Below, piece after piece: positions 46,666 to 58,600 of a stretch of 64,000 bases of DNA. Within the stretch, counting starts at the first letter, position 1. Each line of letters starts with the position of its first letter. Location of the stretch: NCBI GenBank assembly GCA_025175895.1, contig JAKLTH010000288.1, positions 1-64,000 on the forward strand. The letters are read 5' to 3'. A program made the translations under genes and the position numbers. The notes below the pieces were generated by a model. That model was given only the letters and a program-made list of their open reading frames with translations. It was not told where the DNA came from and ran no database searches. The stretch is from Wurfbainia villosa. Its lineage: Eukaryota > Streptophyta > Magnoliopsida > Zingiberales > Zingiberaceae.

Positions 46666-49600
46666 GTTAGTTCGTCTTGTTGATCTTCCTCTGATTCTTT
46701 TGCTTCTTTGCCTGGAACTGATAATTTCTCGTCGGATTCTGATGATTCGGCGGAGAAAATAGTTGATTTGATCGAAAGGTGTTTTTTTGTTGTTGTTTTG
46801 TTTGATTTTTTTTTTGTCATGCAACTGCTAGATTCTGACGGAGAACTATTTTTATGGAAATTTTCCGTTTCCTCGTGTACGGCATTTTTTGTTTCATTAA
46901 CAGTTGATGTACAGAGCAGTTTCCTGGAAAAAAATTGGTCGAGGAAACTTCTCCAAACCAAATTAGCGGCAAATTACCAAAAAAAAACACAACTATATGA
47001 TCTGCATATATTTAGAAAATCTGCTTATCCCTTTTCTAAATTATTGTTATCATTATTATTTTTTTGGATTGAAGGATGGGAAGGGAAATAGATGAGATTA
47101 TGGCTAATACGCAGAAAAATATAAGAAATAAAGGTAAGGGTTCTCCCACATCTAAAATTAGTTTCCGGAGGAAAGAAGTCTAACACCTTCTCCATCCTCC
47201 AAATTCTGCCCAAGCAAGCTTTTCCTCTATTCTCAAAGGCAAGAAACCAACAAGCCAATTATACTTCAGGGGTGTTTGAAACTGTTTGAAGAGAAAAATA
47301 GCTAGCTGGTTTGCAACCGATTCCAGTCAAAAAGGAATTTCATTTCAATATTTGTAATAGAAAATAAAGGAAAATGGAAGGGCAAAGGGGGCGTTTGGTA
47401 GGAATTTTCTTCTCCGTTTCCATTTTCATTTTCTACGAAAACGGTTTGGTTCGCGTTTTCCATCTCCATTTTCCAAAAAAATAAAGGAGCGTTTTCTGGA
47501 AAACTGGAAAACGAAAAATAATCATTTTATGTTTCCATTTTCGTTTTTCAAAAAAATAAAAGAGCGTTTTTTGGAAAATTGGAAAACAAAAACTTCGTTT
47601 GCTTTTCGGAAAAACAGAGAATGAAAACAGAAAACAGAAAATTCTCTATGAACCAAACGCCCCCTAAGAGTTTCCCTTTACTAAATTTAGTTTTTGGAGG
47701 AGTAATATCTAAGATCTTCCTCTTCCTTCTCTAAAATTTCCCCTCAAGTTATATCCAAAAAAGCCTGTGTGATTGTTAAAGGCAGTCATACTTTGTGAGA
47801 ATCTAAAGCTGAATGTAGATAAAAAACCTAGTTTGTTTGCAACATATTATGGTGGAAGGACTTTTTAAGAAAAATGGTTTCAGTTGCTATGTTTTATTTC
47901 AGTGGGAAAACAGGAAATAAAAAAAGTCACATTTTATGTTTAGAATAATAGGGTATTGAAATATTTGATATTTTCCCTTGCAACTTATAAAGAACTCATG
48001 AAACACAAATTCGCTCACATCTGGTTAGCCTTCAAATTTTGGTGATAATAGAATCTCATTCTCATACTTTTATTTCCCAAACATAGTAATCACATTGGAA
48101 TTTGAGGCCCAAGTTTTTTGTGATAACAGAATCCTATTTCTCATATTTTGTTTAGTGGAAATAATATTCTAATGCAATAATACAATGTTAGGAATATAAT
48201 TCCAATTCCATTAGACTTATGGTTTCAGAAATTGACAACAGAGCAATGCTAGCTCGGTAGATGCATTGTCTTTTGCAAATGTTTGTGACTTCAAAGTGTG
48301 CTATTTTTTGGGTTGCTTATGGTGAATTTTATTTAATACTGTGGTAAATAGGTTGATCAGTTGTCTGTTCAAAGATTAGTAGGTAACTATTGCTGGCCAA
48401 AAATTTCCCTCTATTCGTTTAGAGGAACCCTAGTAACTAGCAATTTTTTTGCTCTCCATGTGTTTTTCATCATTCCTCTTTCTTACTCTGGTTGCCCTTC
48501 GCCTACATGGTGTATGAAAAATGCAAACCTTGGGGACATTGGGACCTTCTTAAACTTTGCGGGAAATCCACTATTGATCATTCAATTATAAGCTCTTGCA
48601 ATTGACTTTCTCTCAAATGCATATAACTTCATCTTGACAGTTTCTTCTGAATTTTCTTATTGGTGATAGCTATGGAAAATGAGTTCCAAGGCTGGAATGT
48701 GTTAATATTCACGGGCTATATTTTTATACGATGTGAAGTTTAAGCCATAAACAAATTTATCTTGTCGACGCAGTTATTAATAATGGGTTATTATTACTTT
48801 CTTTTCCTAATATAAAAAATAAAATCCACCTAATTCATCCTTGTTCTACATTCTCTGATTTTATTTTATTTTTCACTTACTTTCGCGTGCTATGTATGTA
48901 TTTGTGTGTGTATATATGACTTTTTAATGAATTGCCCCAGAACTTTGATGATGGTCTACGTTTCTAGCAAGATGGTTTATTCTGAGTTCAGTATAGGCAT
49001 TTTGAATTCATCATGTACTATAGTTTTTTAAAATCATGAAAATTTGATTATTTTTTTTTGCTATTTTTCTTAAATACATTCAATTAATATTCCCATGGCA
49101 TACGCTCAATTTACCTTTCAACTCTCATGTCACAATTATAGTTTTTATTTTATAACTGTATCTTCTGTAGTTACACAATATGTTTGGCTTCGCTTTGGTA
49201 ACTTTTATGCCATCTGCAGATAAAAGATAACTTCTGGTTCATCTCCTTCATGTAGTTTAACTGGTGTGGTAAGATTGGTTGGCAATGTAATGCCTTTGTC
49301 AAGTAATTTGTTCATAATTTCCTTTTAATTAACCTACGTATATAGCATCTTTCTTGGCAGTTATATAAGTTGGCTCTTCCAGGAAGATTTTCAGTGAAGA
49401 TTTATCATCATTTAGAATCATCTGTTTCAGATTGCATTGGTTCTGCATTTAATGCTAAGGGAGTGATGCAATGCCCAAATTGTCGAAAAGTCGAAGAAGG
49501 AAATTGGCTATATGCAAATGGCTGCCTTCCAACCCCACCAGACTTCATTGAGGAGTTGATTCATGATGAAGATCTCTACAATCACAGTTACATGGAAAAT

Positions 49601-52600
49601 GTATGCTGCTAACTTGAACCATTGCCTCTTCTATTTCACATCTGTACAATTTTTTGAGTGCATTGGTTTCCTTTGTTCAAATTTTCCCATTGTTTCATTT
49701 GTTTTTTTTTTTCAGATTTTTTACTTGAGTAGAAATTCTATTTTCAGTATACTTTCTTCCCATCCTATCATGTTTTCTCGACTCACATTTTCTTTTCATT
49801 TTATATGTTTGTTCAGTCAGTTGGAGGCCATTGGTGTCCTTTCAGTGACTCGGCAAGAATTCCATCATTGTTTGAGTAAGTTCTGCCTTTTGTACAATCT
49901 CTCTATATTATATTATTCATGTTGCTACTTATGTTTTGGAATAATCCATTTTTGTTTTAGTTTGCTTTATTTTTATATTTGTATTTTTTTTTTGGCTATA
50001 TAGCTTTTCAGATTGAAAAATTTGGTATGTCGAAGGATTAACAGATGTGTTTAAGCTTCATAATATTAGATAAAGAAGCAAGAAGATAAAAGTATGCAAA
50101 TTATTAGGTCATATGATATAGTTGTTCAATTTTCAAAGATTTTAAGATGTTAAGATATATTTTGCTTAATTTTTAAGAAGAACTTTGTGAAGGGTGGAAG
50201 AGTTTGTGAATATCAATTTATAAAAATAAGTTATAAAAATAAATGTTTTAGGTAGTATTGTTCAATCTATCATGGAAATTATTTTAATGTATGAAAAATT
50301 TGTTTGGCTGATTCTTGGAAAGTTATAATGGATGTTATTTGTTAAAAAAGCACACCGATGCAATATTATTGAGAAAATAAGAAGAATTTGTTTATGATTT
50401 TTGTTAGTGCCAGACGAACTATCCAATCATATTCAAGGAAAGCTCAATTGATAATTCTTACTTGCAAATGATATTGTGCTGATTGATGAACATTTAGATT
50501 CTATGGAAGTACATTTAAAACTCGATATATGTGATGTCCTTCCAACAATGAGGAAGCAAGTGAGGTGGTAATTAAGTGGGATTGAGTGAATGACACCAAA
50601 TCAATGCACCTAGAATTCTGTATATTATTTAATATGTTACTGAAAAAGGATATTTGTGGAGATATCATCAACAGGATATTAATAGGATAAAGACAAGAGG
50701 AGCTTCTAGATATTTCTATGATCATCAATTGCCCCTTGGGATAAGGAAATCAATGTATGATACAACTACAATCAACCAACTTTGTTGGTCAAAGTGTCAG
50801 GCAGTTCAAGAAACAATATAGGCAAAAATTAAGTGTAACAGAGCTGCAAAGGCTAAGAAGAACACATCTACTGAGTATAATTGAGCAATAATTGAAGCAA
50901 AACATTGGCATCTTCCTTACCCTTTTCTGCAAACCTACTTTACTATGCGTAAGCTTGAATCACTGGTACATACCGATGTCTCAGTTCGACTAACTCCCTG
51001 ACCCAGTTGTGCATCTTCAATTGTATCATGTTGTTGTTCCAATCAAAATTTGCCTTCTCTGTGCTTCTGGTTCCGTGCAACTTCATTTTCTTTAACCACA
51101 GTATTGTCTTTGACATCAGTTATCAACCTCAACTATTACAGTCGACTACATGAAATCATGAACCTCTTTCTGTCAATCATCATTGAATTTATGCAAAACC
51201 GTATCAATAGTGCTGTTTTTATTGCTTTGGCAATTAATAACTGCATCCTCAATGCATTCGTCTAAACTAGTTCATGGACTTAGTGATCAATGCTATTTTA
51301 CCATTCTATGTTTATTTCTTATATTAGTTTAAGTATTGAATCCTAGTTAAGCATGTTTAGCTTGGCAATGGATGTGATGGGGCATAGTCACATAGGTACT
51401 AACTGTTGTATAGATGATGCAACATGTAGCTTTGATCTTGTTTTGCATACAAGGAATATTTGTTTCTTGGATTCCAGGTTCAATCAAGTTAACGTTGACA
51501 TGCTTAGCTATAATTAAGTAGCCTTCTGATAATTTATTTTTCAGATTATTTACAGAAAATGTATCTAGTTTGTTCTCCTACTGACTTGGAAAACCACCAC
51601 AACCACATCACAACGGCAATGAGAAGAAGCCATGTGCGCTAATTATTTAGGGTACATTAATACAGATATAGAGCATAAATTATTGTCTTCTTGATTTTGA
51701 ACTAAAAAAAACTGAAAAAGATACAGATATTTCTAGTATCATTACACCAAGTAATGCCCTAGGATGATAAATTCATTTTGGTTTTTGGATTCATATTTGA
51801 GCACGATGTGAAACGATGACAAATGTACACATTAAACGAGGAAGAGGAAGACCAAAAAAGACTTGATTAGCAATAATAAAACAAAATAAAATTTATTTAA
51901 ATATAGATGATGATATAGTAGAAGGGAGCCTTGGCACAACAGTAAAGTTGTTGTCTTGTGACCAAGAGGTCACAGGTTCAAATCCTGGAAACAGCCTCTT
52001 GCAAAAAAAGCAAGGTAAGGCTGCGTACAATGGATTTCTTCTCCGGTACCCCGTGTGACAGGAGCTTCGTGCACCGGGTTGTAGTTTATAGATGATGATA
52101 TAGTAGGGGATAAAGTCCAATGGCGTAGAAGGATCTATATAGCCGACTCCACCTAGTGGGATAAGACTTTGTTGTTGTTGTTATTGATTCAGATTTGAGC
52201 AATCGAGAAAAGTTTTGAACAATGCAGGATATTTTGATCATACGTGGAATTCACATTTAAACCCTAAATTTGTCGATGTCGATCTCAAGCTTGAATTATT
52301 GTGCTAATGTCAGGTCCTTTGGAAGAATACGTTGCAAGGTTCGACTGTAATGCCTTAGCAAGAACCACTACATCTTCATGAGAACTGGGATGTAGTGTTA
52401 AATATGTACGACTTCTCGTACAATAAGTTGAATAAAAATAAATATTATAGAAAAATTGATTATTTAAAATTTGGGATATGGAACATAAAAATGTTCATTA
52501 GTAAAACAATAAAAGTTTTAGATATAATGATTAGAAGAAAAATTAATATTTTATATTTACAAGAGATAAAATAGGTAGGAGAGAAGATAGATGATAGAAA

Positions 52601-55600
52601 ACTCAGATTTTAAGTTATGGTAAATTGGAAAGAGTAAAACAAGAAATGGAATAGGAGAGAAGACAAAGATGATAGAGAACTTAGATTTTAAGTCATAGTA
52701 CATAGGAAAGAGTGAAACAATAAATAAAGTAGGCATTGTTGTAGATAATTTATTCAAGGACAAAGTAGTAGGAGTAATTAGAAAAGGGGATAGGATTAGA
52801 TAAAGATACTAAAGCTAGGTTTTGGAAAAATTTAGATGAGGTATTACAAAGAATTCCAAACGAAATGATTTTAATAGAAGGAAATCTAAATGGACATATA
52901 TGATAAAAAATGAGGAATATAATAAGGTGCATAAGAGTTATGAGATTGAATAAAAAATAAACAAGGAAAAACTATATTGAATTTTATTATAACATATGAA
53001 CTTATACTAGCTAATTTGTTTTAAAAAAAAAGAGAACACTTGGTCACTTCCAAAAGTGGGAATGACAAGTCACAAATTGACTTTTTTAAATTGAGAAAGA
53101 AGGATAGAAAAATATCTAAAGATTTCAAGGTCATTCTTGGAAAAAACTTGACTATCCAATATAGATTGGTAGGGTTAGATATGCGCCTTAGTATTGAAAA
53201 ATGTGTATAACTCCTAAAATTAAATTGTGGAAGTTAAAAACAAGAGAAACAAACTATATTTAAAGAGGGTAGAGTACAAGTATTAGAAGAAATAAATGAT
53301 GATTTGAATATGACATGAGATAAGATAATATTAAAGTTGAAAATGATAGCTAAAGAGGTACTCGGTAAGTTAAAGGGATGTGCATCAGTGAATAGAAAAT
53401 GAACAACCTTTAAGGGATTCTACACTTGTAAGTACGAGGAAAAATTAAAAAAAGTATACAATAGTAAAGAAAGAGTCTAAGAAAATAGTAAGTGAAACTA
53501 AGAATGAAATATTTGAACGTTTATATCGATAACTAGCTATACAAAAAAAGAGTCATTTATAGAATAGTTAAAGCTAGAGAGAGAACGATTATAAATATTA
53601 CCCAAATAAGATGCATTAAAGATGAATATAATAGGGTACTATTGGATAATGAGGAAATAAAAGAGTGGTGGAAGAGATTTTCATCAACTTTTTAATGAAG
53701 GCTTAGCTATCACTTTAACTTGAAAGTAATTTAAATAGGTCAAAAGAGTATAAAATTTTAAATTTTTATTGTTGCAAAATTGACTTTAAATGAGATACAA
53801 AATAAAAAAGTTGTTAGACTAGATGATATTCTGATAAAGGTATAAAGTGCCTAGGCAAGTAAGATAATTACAAAGTTGATATTGAAAACGAAAAAAATGA
53901 TTGATTAGTGGAAGATAAAGACTTTTTTTTAATATAAAAACAAAGGAGGCATACAAAAATTATATAAATTATAAGATTATTAAACTAATGAGTCATATTA
54001 TGAAATTTTGGGAAAGAGTAATAGAAAAAAAATTAAGGAAGGAGATCACAGTGATTGAAAATCAATTTGGATTTATATCGAGAAGATCAACAATAAAAGT
54101 TATACATTTTCTTAGACAACTAATTAAGAGTATCGAAAACAAAAGCAAAACTTATACATGATATTTATTGACTTTGAAAATGCTTATGATAAAGTTCCAA
54201 GGAAACTTATGTGAAAATTAAAAAAAAAAAAGGTGTTAGTGTAGCGTATATTGAAATAATTAAGGATATATATGGGGATGTAACGATAAAAGTGCAAACA
54301 CCAGAAGGATTAATTAAAATATTTCTCATAAAGATAGGATTATATCAACAATAACTTTAAGTCTCTATTTTTTTACACTAATCATGGATGAATTCACTAG
54401 ATATATCTAAGATATGGTACCATAATATATGTTATCTGCAGATGATATTATAGTATATGAGACACATGAAGGAGTAAGTGTTATACTTGAATTTTGAAGG
54501 AAAATATTATAAATAAAAGATTTTAGACTTAGTTGAGTAAAGACGGATTATGTGAAATTTAAATTTAGCAATATTAGACATAATGAGAGAATTGTTAAGA
54601 TAGGAGATAATGAATTGTCTATAATTGAGATTTTTTAAGTATTTATGATCATTTTTGCAAAAAGATTGAGGGATTGAGAGGGATGTCTTATATTGAATAC
54701 AAGCAGGATAGTTGAAATGAAGGAGAGTATTGGATGTTCGTTATAATCGTAAAGCATGGTTTTAAAAGCCGACTCGTATCGGGCGAAACTGACGAAATAT
54801 TTCGTTCCGACGTGGGATCGAAACGGAACGACCACAAGATTTCGGTAAAACGCATGCCCGACGACGGAGAAGGGAAGACGATGGAGGAAAAGGGAAGAAG
54901 TGTACCTGGAAGCAACGGCGAAGGCAGAGACGGCGACGACGCAGAGGCGGCAATCGCGATCCCGTGCGCGCTCGGGATCGCGATTGCGATCACCGCTCGC
55001 GTGCGGGATCGCGATCGATCGTGATTGTGGGATCCCGATCCGTGATCGCAGATTAATTAAAAATTAAAATTATATAATTAATTAATATTAGAAATTATAA
55101 TATAATTATAATTAAATAAATTATTAATTAAAATTTTATATATAATATAAATTAATTAAATCGTAAATTTAATTAAATAAATTATTAATTAATTTATATT
55201 ATCGAAATTGTATCGGCACGCACGATACGATACCGAAATCGTATCATTCCGGTCATTGATCGAAACTTCGGTACGGCTCGATATTTAAAACTTTGTCGTA
55301 AAGTATTTTTAAAACTTAAAGTGAAATTTTACAAAACGACAATTAAACTTGCTATGTTATATAGAGCTGAATATTGACCTGTGACTCGAGCATATAAGTA
55401 GAAGATGAGAGCTACAAAAGTGAGGATATTAAGGTGGATGTGTAGTTATTCGAGGATCGACAAGATAAGAAATGAATACATTATAGCAAAAGTTGGGGTT
55501 GTATCCATTGAGAAAAAATTCCGAGAGTGATGTTTAAGATAGTACAAATATGTACGTAGAAGATCGATAAATATTTTAGTTAAGCGATGTGAAAATATTA

Positions 55601-58600
55601 CAAATATGTAAACGAGAAAGAGAAAGACCAAAGAAGACTTGGTTAGCAACGATAAACTATGATAAAATTTATTTAAATATAGATGATGATATAGTAAGAG
55701 ATAGAATCAAATGACGTAGGAGAATCCATATAACTGTTAGGAGGAGATTGTTGGTGCAATGAATCTCAGGTCAAGGTTGACTAAGCTCGAATGAGACTTG
55801 AGTTAGAGTCGAGTTTCGATGTTTGACAAGATGACTGGTATATGACTATAGGACATCCGAGGTTGTATGAAGGAGAGTATTGGTGTAGCCATCATTGGAT
55901 CAGGTTGATCAATGATGCATGGTTGATAATATGATTGAGGATACGACTATAGGATGGTATGAGACATCTGTATTCATATGGATGAGTGTTGATAAAATCA
56001 TCATTGGGTCAAGATGACCATGATGGATGAGAGAGTTGGTGAGTGAGAAATTTAAGTTGATCAAGGAAGACCGGACACTTGGTGGTTGGTCTGTGAGAAA
56101 TCCAAGCCAACTAAAGAAGACCGGACACTTGGTGGTTAAAAGATTAACTGAGAGTTGGCAAGTGAAAAATCTAAGTCGGTCAAGGAAGATCGGACACTTG
56201 GTGGTTAGAAAGTTCAATTGGGAGTTGACAAGTGTGAAGTCCAAGTAGGTCAAGGTTGATCAGACACTTGACACAGAGAAGAAAGTCCAAACAGGTCAAG
56301 TAGGACCGGATGCTTGGTGTCGGAAAAGCCCTTGCAGGTTTGGAGACCGAATGCAAAGCAAGGAAAGTCCAAATAGATCAAGGAGGATCGAATATTTGAT
56401 GATATGAAATTCTGGTAGGTTAAGGTGATAAGATGACTAGGCAAGAAAAGTCCTAGCAGGTTAGAGCGATCGTGCTTGGCAAGTGAAGACCCGGTTGGTT
56501 AAAGTAACCGTGCTTGGCAAGAGAAGTCCTGGTAGGTCACGTTTATCGGATGCTAGGCAAGGGAGGTTCCGACAAATCAAGAGTGATCGGATGTTGGACG
56601 AGAAAAATTCTGGTAGGTTGTGGTCAACTGGATACCAAGTGAAGCGAGAGTTAGTTTAGGATAAGCTAAGACTAAAGTATCAGTCGACTGGTGGGAGTTC
56701 ATCAGTCGACTGAGCACTCGGGAGTCGACATTCACGAGTTGTGTACTCAGGAAGCTTAGACGAGTACTCGAGCAATCGATTGGTGGTCTTGACCAGTTGA
56801 CTAGTTCGGTGCTCGGGCGATGGGAAAGGTGTTCAAGCGTTGAGGAAGTGGCTCAAGAAAAAGTACTCGGACGTTGCACTCGGGTAAGTGCTTAGGCAAC
56901 GGACACACGAGAGTGCTCGAGCGCTCAAATCGAGGACTCGGGTGATCGGGCAAGCGACGCTCGGGAAGTCCATGCTCGGGACGAGGAATGAAGCTCAGTG
57001 CTAGGGCAGTCAACTGTTGTGGTTGGGCAGTCGACTAGTGTTGGGCACTCGGGGGGTATTCAGAAAGTTGCGACTCGGGAATGCAAGTGCTCGAGAAATT
57101 GAGAAAATTGGTGCTCGAGAAGGTCGCTATCGAGCAGTCGACTGTTGTGGTTAAGCAGTGGATTGACTATAGTGATCAGCGAAGTGAAGCGCTCGGAATC
57201 GATTGGTGTCAGGCGCTCGAGTCGGGGACTCGAGTGCTTGGGCATCTGCAAAATTCAAGAAAAGTCGATGCTTGGGAGACCAGTGGATTGTCGTGGTGAG
57301 GCAATCGACTAGTGCTTGAGAAAGAGGGTGCTCAGTAGACATTCACATTTGCGACTCGGGAATTCGGGTGCTCGGGAAAATGAGAAATCGGGTGCTCGGG
57401 AAGGTTGTGATGCAATAGTCGACTGCTATGGTGAAATAGTCGATTAGCTACAATGTCAGGCGAACAAAAAGGTGCTGAATCGACTAGTCAGTTCGACTGG
57501 AGGCTTAGCAATTGACTGATGGCTTAGAGTAGTTGATTGATTGATTGAAATCCAATATGGATCATATTGTTGGGAGCAAACGATCGAGTGACCAATCGAT
57601 TGGGAGTAAGACTAGTCGATTGATAGGCGGAGAGCCGATGCCGAGCTTATAAAAGGAGGACTTTGCAAAGATTTGAAATGTCGGTTCTTTTAGAGTTTGA
57701 AGAGGAGTTGCTATTGCATTCCAGATCTTCAGGAAGTTTTCTAAAGCAACCCAAGAGCTATCAAGCAAAAATGTTCTTGTAAAGTTGTTTCACTTTATGT
57801 TCTTTCCATTTCTTGTATATTCGATTTGGTTGCTTGTGTTGTAAAAGAACAGGTGTAAGAGGTTTTTCTATCTTCAAAAGTTTTTTAAAAGGAGAGAGAG
57901 ATAGTGGGCTTATCGTAGAGTTAGACCGTGAAGTAGGAATCAGGGATTCCGAACCACGGTGAGTTGTGCTTGTGGTTTTATTTCTGTGTATCTTCCTTCC
58001 TTCCAACATCAGTCCTAGCAATAATCAATCTCATCTAGTTGGATAAAATTTAGTTGTTGTTGGTTAAATTACGGCAACTGGAGCATTGTTATATAAAAAT
58101 ACTATTTACCAACTTAATCAAAATTGCTTTATATAAATTGTAGTAGTAGTGACCGTAGTTGCTATAACAATGTTAAAGTGATTTTGGCCAAGTTGGAGCG
58201 ATTCGATTAAGTTTGAGCAATTTGACTGAGTTAGTAAAAAAATATTTTGATATAAGTGTGTTTTATGTGTAATAATTTTGAAAAAGTTGAGCTTTTTTAC
58301 TTTAACAAGTTAGCAATTATAACTGTAGTTGCTAAAACAATGCTAGAATAAGGGTGTTTTTAAGATGATAATGTGGTGGGGTGTTTTCTTGATATTTTTG
58401 ACAAAGAGGCGCCCCTTTGATGAAAACTATAATAAGAGGCAAACCTTTAGTCTTTGTTTTTTTTTGCTATAATGGAGAGAGAAAATAAAAAAACAAAGGC
58501 CTAACAGGAATTATAAATCTAGATAAAAAATCTTGTTAGGTACATAGTACTTACCAGACTGCTTTTTTAAACATTGCATACGCAAAAAAAAAAAAAATGC

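Larger units (their letters stand above)
51780..52190 (+). pseudogene. LINE 3' end with TTG tail, host of a SINE
   Basis: 'gaggaagaggaagaccaaaa' before the SINE and 'cgactccacctagtgggata' plus 'gttgttgttgtt' after it are the usual 3' end of plant RTE LINEs. The same end is seen at 55600-55730 and 58026-58072. Confidence 0.75.
52430..58072 (+). mobile_element. RTE-type LINE, decayed, with MITE and solo LTR inside
   Basis: Endonuclease part (52470-52970): INILYLQEIK, then GIVVDNLFKDKVVGVI and ILIEGNLNGHI, matching the APE-type nuclease of plant RTE LINEs (CLQETKW, GDLNGHVG). RT part (53640-54640): WWKRFSSTF, ENQFGFISRRSTI, the LRQL helix and MLSADDIIVYE. C-terminal part (55310-55680): AMLYRAEY and RILRWMCSYSRIDKIRNEYI. 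The 3' end is split by a solo LTR, with the TTG-rich tail at 58026-58072. Every part carries stops. Confidence 0.8.

Noticed and set aside
46181..46762. 193-codon Arg-rich frame overlapping the start of the RFI2-like gene
   Set aside because: It is out of frame with the RING exon, has low-complexity composition and runs through the exon 1 donor site into the intron.
51932..51985. A tRNA gene suggested by the A and B boxes
   Set aside because: The sequence does not fold into a full tRNA with an acceptor stem and anticodon arm that I can trace, and the flanking body and duplications show a SINE.
57760..58021. 86-codon minus-strand frame near the end of the solo LTR
   Set aside because: Basic, low-complexity, with no homology, and placed inside LTR sequence.
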